The notes under the pieces: generated by a model
Databases searched by the model: none
What the model was told of the DNA's origin: nothing
The model's input: only the letters and a program-made list of their open reading frames with translations
Program-made: the position numbers and the translations under genes
Part shown: positions 1-7,288 of the stretch, one piece after another
Layout: every line of letters starts with the position of its first letter
How positions within the stretch are numbered: position 1 is the first letter of the stretch
NCBI GenBank assembly: GCA_964618895.1
Contig: CAZUDO010000057.1
Location: forward strand, 62,001 to 126,000
DNA: 64,000 bases
Source: CAZUDO01 sp964618895
GTDB lineage: Bacteria; Desulfobacterota; Binatia; DP-6
Reading direction: 5' to 3'

Positions 1-1304
1 CACGGGCCGCCGTTGTTGGTGTAGGTGCAGCCCGCCAGCGCATCGCAGGTATCGGTGGTGCAGACGTTGTTGTCACCGCAGGTGAGTGGCGCTCCGAGCG
101 CGCAGGCGCCGGTGACCAGGTTGCACGTCTCGACGCCGCTGCACACGTTCAAGTCGTCGCAGTCGAGGTCGCTGAGACAGCGGCAGGTGCACTGTCCCGG
201 CTGCCCCAGGGCGATGCAGCGTCCTGGACAGGCGAGGTCACCTCCGCCAGCGCTCAGGTCACATTGTTCCCCGCTCTCGAGCGAGCCGTCACCGCAGGCG
301 CCTTCGTAGGCCAGGCGGACGCGGCCCGCCACCTTGAGCCGCGGCGCCACCAGGCGACCGCGGACGCTGGCCCCCTTGCCGACGCCGATCTTGCCCCGCG
401 ACGCCCGGAGGTAGGCGCGGACGGAGGCCGCGTGGCTCACCTTGGTGACGAAGCCGTTCACGTTGAAGCGCACGTCGCCGGCGAGCAGCGATACGAACTC
501 CGACGGCCCGACGTAGGCGCGGGGCTGGATCAACACCCGATCGTAGACGTTGACGCTGACGGGGTTGTCGGTGACCAGGCGCGAGCGGAAGCTCACGATC
601 AGTGCGCGGATGGCGTACGTACCTTCGCCCGCGCCCGGGTCGAGGCCGCGCAGGATCAGGGTGGCGTCGATGCCGACGGTGATGATGCCGTAGGCGCCGG
701 GAGCCAGCCCCATGGTTGCGCCCGCAGGCACCGACACGTTGGTCGGGCCGGGAACGCCGGTCGGAAACGGCGGCAGCAGGCCGAGGAGCCCGAGGGGGGG
801 CGTGAAGCGGAACGGCCCGCCGTTGGCGACCGTTGCGCCGGGCTGGGTCAGGACCGAATTGGCGAACAGGCGACCGACGGTCGCGAACGGGAGCAGGCGC
901 ACGCGATCGGCGCTGGCCTCCGCCCCGGTGGGCAGTTGCACACGCTCGCCGATGGTCATGTAGCCGCCAGCGGCGTCGACGGCGACGTGGCCGGCAGTCA
1001 CCTCGCTGGCGGTGCTGATGCGGAGGTTGTCGCCCGCAATGAGGATGTAGTCGAAGACGGCGGTCGAGGGGGCCGTGCAGGTGCACTCGTCGGCGAAGCC
1101 GCGTGGGACGCAGGTGCCGAAGCAGGGCCCGCCGGCCACGGTCGCGTCACACGCCTCGCCCGGGTCGGGGACACTGTCGCCGCAGAGCGCGACGGCCGCC
1201 GTGGGGCGCAGCGCGATCAGGGCGAGTCCCAGCGCGCAGACGAGGAAGAAGGGATGGGCGCGGGGCTGAACCCGAGCCGTCGCAGGCGCTCCCGGTGCTG
1301 TCAT
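1..1304 (-). CDS. Exported Cys-rich repeat protein (3' end outside window)
   Basis: The reading frame is open for 434 codons and runs off the left edge, so the C-terminus is missing. The N-terminus has a basic stretch, a hydrophobic core and a plausible cleavage site AVA|LCGD, so export is likely. Next comes a CGDSVPDPGEACD motif, then roughly 230 residues of beta-rich sequence without a family I recognise, then a second CGDGSLESGEQCD motif. The visible end enters Cys-rich repeats of the CNGVETCN / CGDNNVCTTDTC type, the same kind as in the neighbour at 1338-4811. The ATG at 1304 is preferred because GAGGA sits six bases upstream; an in-frame ATG at 1325 is the alternative. It starts 33 bp after its upstream neighbour's stop and is probably co-transcribed with it. 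Function unknown; a surface or secreted structural or adhesive role is a guess. Confidence 0.75.
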   Translation of the reverse strand, partial: MTAPGAPATARVQPRAHPFFLVCALGLALIALRPTAAVALCGDSVPDPGEACDATVAGGPCFGTCVPRGFADECTCTAPSTAVFDYILIAGDNLRISTASEVTAGHVAVDAAGGYMTIGERVQLPTGAEASADRVRLLPFATVGRLFANSVLTQPGATVANGGPFRFTPPLGLLGLLPPFPTGVPGPTNVSVPAGATMGLAPGAYGIITVGIDATLILRGLDPGAGEGTYAIRALIVSFRSRLVTDNPVSVNVYDRVLIQPRAYVGPSEFVSLLAGDVRFNVNGFVTKVSHAASVRAYLRASRGKIGVGKGASVRGRLVAPRLKVAGRVRLAYEGACGDGSLESGEQCDLSAGGGDLACPGRCIALGQPGQCTCRCLSDLDCDDLNVCSGVETCNLVTGACALGAPLTCGDNNVCTTDTCDALAGCTYTNNGGP

Positions 1305-1337
1305 CTGATGTCCTCGAGCGTTCATGTGATCCCGCCG

Positions 1338-4300
1338 TTACTGGGCCTCGAGCATCCGCATCGCCTCGTTGGACAACGTCATGAGCTTCTCGGCCACGGC
1401 GGGGTCGATCTTGTTCTTCCTCTTCATCTGGAGCACGGTGCTCTGGAACGGCTTCAGCCGCTTGATGGTCTTGCGCATGCTCGCGGTGTCGGCGCCGGTG
1501 AGCGCGCTCTGCGTCTTCACCGCCTGGCGCTCGAGGCGCTTCTTCGAGCGCGCCCCGCCGAGCTGGTCGTCGGCGGTCTCCTTGATGATCGTCTTGATCT
1601 CCTTGAGCTTCTTGCGGATGCGCTCGACCGGGTCACAGCCACGCCGCGTCTCGTTGGGCTCGTGCAGGCAGAAGCCCTTGGCGGGATCGCCGGTGGCTGC
1701 GTCGCAGCGGTCGATGGTGCACGCGTCGCCGTCGCTACAGGCGAGCCGTGCGCCGCGGTCGCATTCCCCGGTGCGGGCGTTGCACGTCTCGACCCCGTTG
1801 CACGGGTCGCCGTCGTCGCAGGCGGCGGCGGCGTCCCCGCGGCAGGTCCCGTTCTGACAGACGTCGTTCACGGTGCAGGTGTTGCCGTCGTCGCACGGGC
1901 CGGTGGTCGCGCTGTGCACGCAGCCGGTGCCTGCGGCGCAGGTGTCGCCGGTGCAGGGGTTGTCGTCGTCGCAGTCGGGCGAGTGGCCGGACACGCAACT
2001 GCCGGTGCTCGGGTTGCAGCTCTCGGCGCCGTTGCAGGCGTTGCCGTCGTCACAGAGGACGGCCAAGGTGCCGGTGCAGGTACCGTTGCCGCACACGTCG
2101 TTGGCGGTGCACTTGTTCTGGTCGTTGCACGGTGCGGTGTTGCTGGTGTGCAGGCAGCCGAGCGTCGGGCTGCAGGAGTCGTTGGTGCACGGGTTGCCGT
2201 CGTTGCAACTGAGCGTCGAGCCGTCGACGCACTCGCCGCTCTCCGGGTCGCAGGTCTCGGCGCCGTTGCAGGCGTTGCCGTCGTCGCACTGCATGAACGG
2301 CGTCCCCTGGCAGGAGCCGCCGCGGCAGGTGTCGCCCTGCGTACACGCGTCCTCGTCGTCGCACGAGCGGTCGTTCTCGCTGTGCACGCACCCGACGGCG
2401 GGATTGCAGTGTTCGTCGGTGCAGACGTTGTTGTCGTTGCAGTCGAGGGTACGGCCGTCGAGGCACTCGCCGGTCCGCGGGTTGCACGTCTCGGCGCCGT
2501 TGCAGGCGTCGCCGTCGTCGCACACGATCGGGGTGCCCGGGGCACAGGTGCGACCGACGCAGGTCTCGACGCCATTGCACAGGTTGGCGTCGTTGCAGTC
2601 GTTGTCGGTCGTGCACGGGGCCGCCCGACACACCTGCGGGGCTTGCAGCGGCGGGCGGGCCTGGAGGCGCAGGCGGACGAGGAGATCGCGCACGCCGTCC
2701 CGGGTGGGGACGTCGAGGATCGGCAGGGCACCGACCAGCTCGGCGCCGGTCAGATCCTGCGCTTCGAGGCGTGCGCAGTCGAGGGCGACACCATGGTCGA
2801 CGGTGCCGAGCGTGACGCCCGCGGTGTTGTCGGCATCGAGGATGCTGGAGGTGTTGGTGCCGGTGGTGAGCTCGATCCAGCTCGGCAGGTCGCGGAAGGT
2901 GTAGCTGTCGTCGTCCGTGCACCAGAAGCCGTCCACTCCCGCGTCGGTGGCGATCCCCACCGCCAGCGGCAGGCGCAGCGTGGTGCCCCCGGGGGCGTAC
3001 GTACCGGTATGTGTGAAGGTGACCTCGCTGTTGCAGGCGCCCCGGTGCGGGCCGGGCAGCGGCCCCTGGCACGCCCCGCGCTCGAAGCAGCCGGCCACGC
3101 AGCCGGGGTTCACGTCACCGATGTCGTGGTCTTGCTGCGTCTCGATGTCGCCACCGACGGTGCCGCCGTCGCAATCGATGGTGCCGCTGCCATCGCCCGT
3201 CAGCGCGAGGCAGATCGTGCCGAGGCCCGTGACGGGGATCGGGGGGAGGCTGGTGCTGGTGGCGAGCGAGGGAACCTGTATGGGCGCGACGCCGTCGATG
3301 GCTTGCGGCCCGATCGAAATGCCCACCTGCCCGCGACCGATCGGCCCGCCGGCCTCCGAGCCGCTCTGGCTGGACACGCGTAGCTGGCTACCGCCGGCGG
3401 CGTCGCCGGGGGCGAAGGCGAACGTGCGCGCCCCGATGACGTTGCTCTCCGGGGTGGGGAAGGGGTTCGGGGGCAGGAGATCGGGCGGGAGCGAGCCTTT
3501 CTGCGTCGCGGCGTTCCACCGCCCGGGGTAGTAGTCGATCATCTGCAGCTGGTAGTCGCACGCGCCCGAGGCGGTGCGATCGACGCGATCCACGAAGGTG
3601 GCGAACCACTGTCCCACGTTGTGGCGCAGCCGGCCCTGCGGGTCGCCGCGTCCCGTCAGTTGATAAAGCCGAGGTGTGGTCGGGTCGGCGGGATCGGCCG
3701 CCAGGTCGATGGAGAAGATGCGGTTGCCGGTCGTGCCGTTCTCCAGGGGGTCGCCCGTGCACACGAAGGCGACGTGGGTGCCCGTGATGTCCAGGGCGGG
3801 ACCGTGGCAGTCGCCGTAGTCGGCGCGATTCGTGAGGGCGGCCAGGATGGGGAGATTCCCCTCGCCGGTCGGCGCCATGTAGACCTGGGGTGTGCCGTCG
3901 CCGTCGGAGCCTTGGAGGTCCGTGGCGGTGGACTCGAACACCACCAGATCGACGCCCTTCTCCGCGATGTAGGGGTTCACGCTCGGGCGGTTGCCCTTGG
4001 TGATCTGGACCAGCGTGCTGGTGAAGCTGTTGACGTCGAGGAAGCTCACGAACACCTGGGCGATCCCGGTATCGTGTCCGTCTCCGAGGAGAGCGGCGGT
4101 GGACTCGAAGGACACGCGACTGCCGCCGGAGTTCGGCATCGGGGATCGGCTCGGGCCACGTCCAGTGCTGATCTGCGCAAACAGGCGGGTCAGGCGATGA
4201 TAGGCGAAGATCTGGGGAATGCCGGCGAGGTCGGTGCGGCCGCCAAGGGGGGCGCGCGACTCGAACACCACGATGCTGCCACCGCGGTTGAGCGACGGCC

Positions 4301-4811
4301 GGATGCTGTCGTGCTCGGGGGACCGGGTGATCTGCAGGATCTCGCCCGTCTCCGGACTCATCAGGAATATCTGCCGGCGTCTCGCCTCGGGACCGGTGGT
4401 GCCGTTGAACGCCCCGTCGGCCTCGAAGGCAACCCACTTGCCGTCCGTGGTCACGCTCGGGTTGCTGGGCGAGCCGGGACGGTGCTCCAGCTGCACGAGC
4501 GCGGGAAGCGGCGGATCGGGGCACGGCGTGCGCGGGCGTGTGGTGTGGTTGTTACAGTCGAAGTAGGCGAGGTTGAAGATGAAGACGTGCTGCCCGACAC
4601 TGCCGTTGCCGAGCAGGTCCGTGGTGCTGGCGAAGGCAAAGAAGTTGCCCCACGAGCGTGTCTCCGGGATGGTTTGTGGGCCCCCGAAGGTCAGCCGGAC
4701 GGCGCCGGGTGTCTCCCGATGGAGGGCGTTCGCGGGACCCGCGTACAGCGCAACCGCCAGCAGCGCAGCGACACAGAGGCTGCTGATAAAGCTGGCGGTC
4801 CTGTTCGGCAT
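1338..4811 (-). CDS. Large exported protein: TolB-like propeller plus Cys-rich repeats
   Basis: 1157 residues. A signal peptide (MPNRTASF..., cleavage near ANA|LH) starts the protein. Residues of about 35-420 show repeated blades of the form PSVTTDGKWVAFEA / PSLNRGGSIVVFES / INPYIAEKGVDLVVFES, typical of TolB/PD40 beta-propellers. A middle domain of about 250 residues carries scattered cysteines. Residues of about 720-1050 are tandem Cys-rich repeats (CDDGNACNGAETC, CNDGNPCTNDSC, CDDGNTCTVNDVC) with a 78-residue super-period, resembling MopE/slime-mould-type repeats. The last ~100 residues are Lys/Arg-rich and helical, possibly a coiled coil. The family is common in large-genome delta-type bacteria and lacks a defined enzymatic role; metal binding or surface structure is possible. 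The product is probably extracellular or outer-membrane associated. Confidence 0.8.
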   Translation of the reverse strand: MPNRTASFISSLCVAALLAVALYAGPANALHRETPGAVRLTFGGPQTIPETRSWGNFFAFASTTDLLGNGSVGQHVFIFNLAYFDCNNHTTRPRTPCPDPPLPALVQLEHRPGSPSNPSVTTDGKWVAFEADGAFNGTTGPEARRRQIFLMSPETGEILQITRSPEHDSIRPSLNRGGSIVVFESRAPLGGRTDLAGIPQIFAYHRLTRLFAQISTGRGPSRSPMPNSGGSRVSFESTAALLGDGHDTGIAQVFVSFLDVNSFTSTLVQITKGNRPSVNPYIAEKGVDLVVFESTATDLQGSDGDGTPQVYMAPTGEGNLPILAALTNRADYGDCHGPALDITGTHVAFVCTGDPLENGTTGNRIFSIDLAADPADPTTPRLYQLTGRGDPQGRLRHNVGQWFATFVDRVDRTASGACDYQLQMIDYYPGRWNAATQKGSLPPDLLPPNPFPTPESNVIGARTFAFAPGDAAGGSQLRVSSQSGSEAGGPIGRGQVGISIGPQAIDGVAPIQVPSLATSTSLPPIPVTGLGTICLALTGDGSGTIDCDGGTVGGDIETQQDHDIGDVNPGCVAGCFERGACQGPLPGPHRGACNSEVTFTHTGTYAPGGTTLRLPLAVGIATDAGVDGFWCTDDDSYTFRDLPSWIELTTGTNTSSILDADNTAGVTLGTVDHGVALDCARLEAQDLTGAELVGALPILDVPTRDGVRDLLVRLRLQARPPLQAPQVCRAAPCTTDNDCNDANLCNGVETCVGRTCAPGTPIVCDDGDACNGAETCNPRTGECLDGRTLDCNDNNVCTDEHCNPAVGCVHSENDRSCDDEDACTQGDTCRGGSCQGTPFMQCDDGNACNGAETCDPESGECVDGSTLSCNDGNPCTNDSCSPTLGCLHTSNTAPCNDQNKCTANDVCGNGTCTGTLAVLCDDGNACNGAESCNPSTGSCVSGHSPDCDDDNPCTGDTCAAGTGCVHSATTGPCDDGNTCTVNDVCQNGTCRGDAAAACDDGDPCNGVETCNARTGECDRGARLACSDGDACTIDRCDAATGDPAKGFCLHEPNETRRGCDPVERIRKKLKEIKTIIKETADDQLGGARSKKRLERQAVKTQSALTGADTASMRKTIKRLKPFQSTVLQMKRKNKIDPAVAEKLMTLSNEAMRMLEAQ
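1660..2640 (-). repeat. Tandem 234-bp coding repeat (78-aa Cys-rich unit)
   Basis: Inside the gene at 1338-4811, the coding sequence repeats every 78 codons. Each unit carries a CDDG-ACNG-E-C module, a CND-N-CT-D-C module and a CDD--CT--D-C module. About three full units and flanking partial units are visible, counted by eye from the translated motifs. Repeats of this type are prone to copy-number change by recombination and to collapse in short-read assembly. Confidence 0.75.
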
Positions 4812-4861
4812 GGGGGTCCCGCCTCAAAGCAGAAACCATGCCTCAGGCCGTGATGAACACG

Positions 4862-4884
4862 CCTTTTCTAAGGCACAGAAAAGG
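4862..4884. promoter_or_regulatory. Perfect 8-bp inverted repeat upstream of the propeller gene
   Basis: CCTTTTCT (4862-4869) and AGAAAAGG (4877-4884) are exact reverse complements separated by seven bases. It lies 50-75 bp upstream of the start codon at 4811 (minus strand), within the 289-bp gap 4812-5100. It could be an operator or an RNA hairpin in the leader. There is no following T-run, so it does not read as a terminator. Confidence 0.35.
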
Positions 4885-5043
4885 TTGACATTCGGGCCTT
4901 TGCAGGCGCGTCCAACCCCGGCCGTGACCCCGACTATGGTCGGAGGAGGGTCGCAGGGGTGCGAACAACCCGCCTGGCCGCGATGTGTTCGCTGGCCGCT
5001 TACTGAAGTCGAATCAGAATCTTACGATGGTTTCTTCTAGTAG

Positions 5044-5057
5044 TCTGCTATAGCAGA
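5044..5057. promoter_or_regulatory. Perfect 14-bp palindrome
   Basis: TCTGCTATAGCAGA is its own reverse complement. It sits 44 bp beyond the stop of the lipoprotein gene (5101-5673, minus strand) and about 235 bp upstream of the next minus-strand start at 4811. It may be an operator for the downstream gene; a hairpin role is less likely because no loop is left. No protein partner can be named. Confidence 0.3.
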
Positions 5058-5100
5058 TGCGTACATTGACTGGTACGTCTCGCGTCGATGCACCGGTTGA

Positions 5101-5673
5101 TCAGCTCTCCGGCTGAAGCGTCGCCGAGACGGTTGGTGTGCCCAGCGCGTGCCAGTTCTCCCAGTATCCGGAGTTCGCTTGCTTGAGCTTGAACGACGTT
5201 CCCAAGAGTGCATCCGGGCTCGCGACTCGGAGCACCTTTCCGAAGGCGCCGACGGCGCCCTTCGGGTACTCGTAGAAGGCGGCCTCGAGAAAGCGCACCG
5301 GGAGTACCTGACCCTTCATGTCGTAGGTCGGGAGCTGTCCGACCGCCTCACAGGGCCCACAGCTGACGAGGCCCCAGAGCCAGTCGTAGCTGCTGACGAC
5401 GCGGGTGGTCGCCATCTGGTATCCCGGCTTGGAGAGTTCCACCCGGTACGTGTTGTCGCGAAGCAGGCGGAGGGTGGCCGGTGTAGTCACCGTGTACTGC
5501 TTTTGCGTGTCCAGGAATCCGGGACCGCGCTCGGAACTCGTGGGGGTCACGGTGGCGGTCGCGCCCGGCGGGTTGGATTCGAGCACCACGTCCTGGTAGG
5601 GGCCGTGGACGACGGCTGCGCATGCGCTGAGAAGCAGACAGCCCAATGCCAGCCACAGGGGTTGCCGATTCAT
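5101..5673 (-). CDS. PEGA-like lipoprotein
   Basis: 190 residues. The start at 5673 is chosen because GGAGG lies about six bases upstream; it gives a compact lipoprotein signal (MNRQPLWLALGCLLLSAC) with lipobox L15-S-A-C18. The mature part begins VVLESNPPGATATV and continues to a ...YRVELSKPGYQMA segment, the signature pattern of PEGA domains, which are short beta-sandwich surface domains. The second half contains a Cys-x-x-Cys pair (CGPC) and is not recognised. It is likely anchored to a membrane by N-terminal lipidation. It is separated from the downstream minus-strand gene by 289 bp, so it is probably an independent unit. Confidence 0.7.
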   Translation of the reverse strand: MNRQPLWLALGCLLLSACAAVVHGPYQDVVLESNPPGATATVTPTSSERGPGFLDTQKQYTVTTPATLRLLRDNTYRVELSKPGYQMATTRVVSSYDWLWGLVSCGPCEAVGQLPTYDMKGQVLPVRFLEAAFYEYPKGAVGAFGKVLRVASPDALLGTSFKLKQANSGYWENWHALGTPTVSATLQPES

Positions 5674-6029
5674 AACCCACCTCCGTGTAGGCAGCCGCGA
5701 GCCGGCCACCGTCCGTCGTTGTGTGGCATCGTACGATGCCGGTGACCGCCGCCATGCATGGCCGCGGGACCAAGCTTACGCTGGGCGCGTCTTACGGCAC
5801 GGACCCTGGAAATGTCAAGAAAACCCTTGGGCCCCTGAGGCTTTCGTGGGTCGCCGGATATCGCGATTCGGTGCGCAGGAACTTATCGTGCGATTCTGCG
5901 TGAGATCGCATATACGCGTCATAGTCGTGCACTGTTGCAATGCACATGCGCCGCCGTATCGGGCGGAGCGCTTGAAATATCAGCCGATTGCACGGTTACC
6001 ATGGCGCCCGAATTGCTGCGCTACGGTCC
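5674..6029. other. 356-bp intergenic region between divergent genes
   Basis: I see no credible gene here. It holds the ribosome binding site of the minus-strand lipoprotein, two perfect palindromes (5725-5740 and 5751-5762) and a TGCA-rich imperfect inverted repeat around 5929-5947 (GTGCA...TGCAC arms). The palindromes lie about 50-90 bp upstream of the lipoprotein start at 5673, where an operator would be expected. The TGCA-rich element is nearer the plus-strand gene at 6030. Confidence 0.5.
5725..5740. promoter_or_regulatory. Perfect 16-bp palindrome, candidate operator
   Basis: GGCATCGTACGATGCC is an exact palindrome. A second one, GCCATGCATGGC, follows at 5751-5762. Both lie between the divergently transcribed lipoprotein (start 5673) and the small regulatory-set gene (start about 6030). 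The symmetry suggests binding by a dimeric regulator; the regulator cannot be identified from sequence. Confidence 0.35.
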
Positions 6030-6329
6030 GTGCACGACATCGGACCAGGTGGCGATCACGTTCGAGACCGACTGGAGCGTATCGTGTCCTCCTACCAGGA
6101 GATGGACCGACGTTTCGTCGCGGCGGGTGGGCTCGGGAGCCTGCTCGGTCTCTACGAGCAGGTGCGGGCACAGCTCGAGCGGGTGTCGTACGACGAGCTC
6201 GACCGCATTGCGGTCGAGATCAAGACGGTGATCGACGCGCTACTCAAGATGGATTACGAACTGCGCCAGATCCGTACGGTGAAGCTGGCCTTCGACGCCA
6301 GGCCACTGGGCACGGACGGGCCAGGCTGA
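6030..6329 (+). CDS. Small helical protein, paralogue of 53760-54068
   Basis: About 99 residues, predicted almost entirely helical, with no signal peptide or membrane segment. It shares an LYEQVR core with the protein at 53760-54068, followed in both by a VS/IS segment, a run ending in (V/L)xxLxxM(D/E) and a C-terminal RxxKxxxx(D/E) pattern. The GTG at 6030 is chosen because it makes the N-terminus (M-H-D-I-G-P-G-G-D) line up with MGGD of the paralogue; a TTG at 5988 is the alternative. Both copies sit beside a histidine-kinase gene, here the kinase-like gene at 6454. This suggests a shared role in signalling, for example as an adaptor or phosphotransfer partner, but no conserved phosphorylatable residue is obvious. 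Family not recognised. Confidence 0.6.
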   Translation: MHDIGPGGDHVRDRLERIVSSYQEMDRRFVAAGGLGSLLGLYEQVRAQLERVSYDELDRIAVEIKTVIDALLKMDYELRQIRTVKLAFDARPLGTDGPG

Positions 6330-6384
6330 GCCGCGCGCATGCCCGAGCGCATGCTGTGTCATCGCGAAAGTGCCAGATGTGTGC

Positions 6385-6414
6385 TTGCATCTCTGCAGGC
6401 AGCGCCCCTACAAT
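6385..6414 (+). promoter_or_regulatory. Candidate sigma-70 promoter for the kinase-like gene
   Basis: TTGCAT (6385-6390) and TACAAT (6409-6414) are separated by 18 bases. The -10 matches consensus at five of six positions; the -35 is weak. Transcription would begin near 6421, about 33 bases before the ATG at 6454, which favours that start over an ATG at 6370. Confidence 0.35.
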
Positions 6415-6453
6415 GCGCTTGGTCACGACGGCTGGCTGCTGGGGGTAGGTGGG

Positions 6454-7269
6454 ATGTCGCGTGAGGCGCTCGAGGTGAGAGCGGCGCGCACGACGGCAAC
6501 TCGACCGCGAACGGGGAGCGGGGCTGCGGCATCGTCGCGACGCAGGGTCCGGAGACCGATGGCAGCCATCAAACACCCCGATCCCGAAGCGGACAATCCG
6601 CCGCCGGCGCATTGCGCCGAGGCCGGCAGCATGGTGCTCGTGCACGACAAGGTGCTGTCGGATATCCGCCACGAACTGGGGAATGTTTTCCACAAGCTGT
6701 ACTACTGGTCCGAGTATCTGAAGGACAAGCCGAGCGACGGTGGCACCGAGTCGAGCGCCACGCAGATGCTCGAACGGACGATCAAGAACCTCGAGGACTT
6801 CCTCAAGGTGTCGCTCGACTACTTTCATCCCACGCATCTGTCGCTGATGCGCATGGCCGTTCCGGATGTGGTCGGGGGACTCCTGAGCGTCGTGCGCAAT
6901 CACCTGAACGGTACGCCGATGACGGTGGCCGATGCGGGGGGCTCGGACGGCGAGGCGGTCATGGTGGACCCGAGCCAGCTCTCGCACGTTCTTGCGGTGG
7001 CGGCGGCGACGCTGGGCAAACAGGCCGCGCCGGATAGTCGGCTGCACGTCGCCGTGTTGCGGGCTACACGCGGGGGCGAACGGTGGCTCGACGTGACGTT
7101 CGAGCTGCACCACCCGACCGACTCCTCCCCGCTCTTCCGCACGTCGCGCGCCAGCGTGGAATGGGCGGTCGCCCAGAAGATCGTGCAACTGCACGGCGGT
7201 GCGCTCTGCGACCGGCCCGGTGCAGACGGCACGCAGACCCTGTCGATCGTTTTGCCACTCAGCTCTTGA
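6454..7269 (+). CDS. Histidine-kinase-like protein with degenerate ATP-binding domain
   Basis: 271 residues from the ATG at 6454 (GGTAGGTGGG just upstream). A DHp-like helix carries IRHELGNVFHKLYYW, with the expected His-Glu of an H-box. The C-terminal ~130 residues follow the HATPase order, with a VDPSQLSHVL segment where the N-box should be and an ending like a G2 region (EWAVAQKIVQLHGG...GTQTLSIVLPL). However, the N-box asparagine and a D-x-G-x-G motif are not visible. It has no sensor or membrane segment. It lies 20 bp upstream of an NtrC-type regulator and probably acts with it. It may be a pseudokinase, phosphatase or phosphotransfer protein rather than an autokinase. Confidence 0.65.
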   Translation: MSREALEVRAARTTATRPRTGSGAAASSRRRVRRPMAAIKHPDPEADNPPPAHCAEAGSMVLVHDKVLSDIRHELGNVFHKLYYWSEYLKDKPSDGGTESSATQMLERTIKNLEDFLKVSLDYFHPTHLSLMRMAVPDVVGGLLSVVRNHLNGTPMTVADAGGSDGEAVMVDPSQLSHVLAVAAATLGKQAAPDSRLHVAVLRATRGGERWLDVTFELHHPTDSSPLFRTSRASVEWAVAQKIVQLHGGALCDRPGADGTQTLSIVLPLSS

Positions 7270-7288
7270 GCGTTGTGAGGTTCCACTG

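Noticed and set aside
264..3383. A 1039-codon open frame on the plus strand
   Set aside because: It is antisense to the two Cys-rich genes. Its Ala/Gly/Val/Arg-rich translation lacks any motif, whereas the opposite strand has signal peptides, propeller blades and Cys repeats.
4883..4888. TTGACA as a plus-strand -35 box
   Set aside because: No -10-like hexamer follows at 16-18 bases and no plus-strand gene begins nearby.
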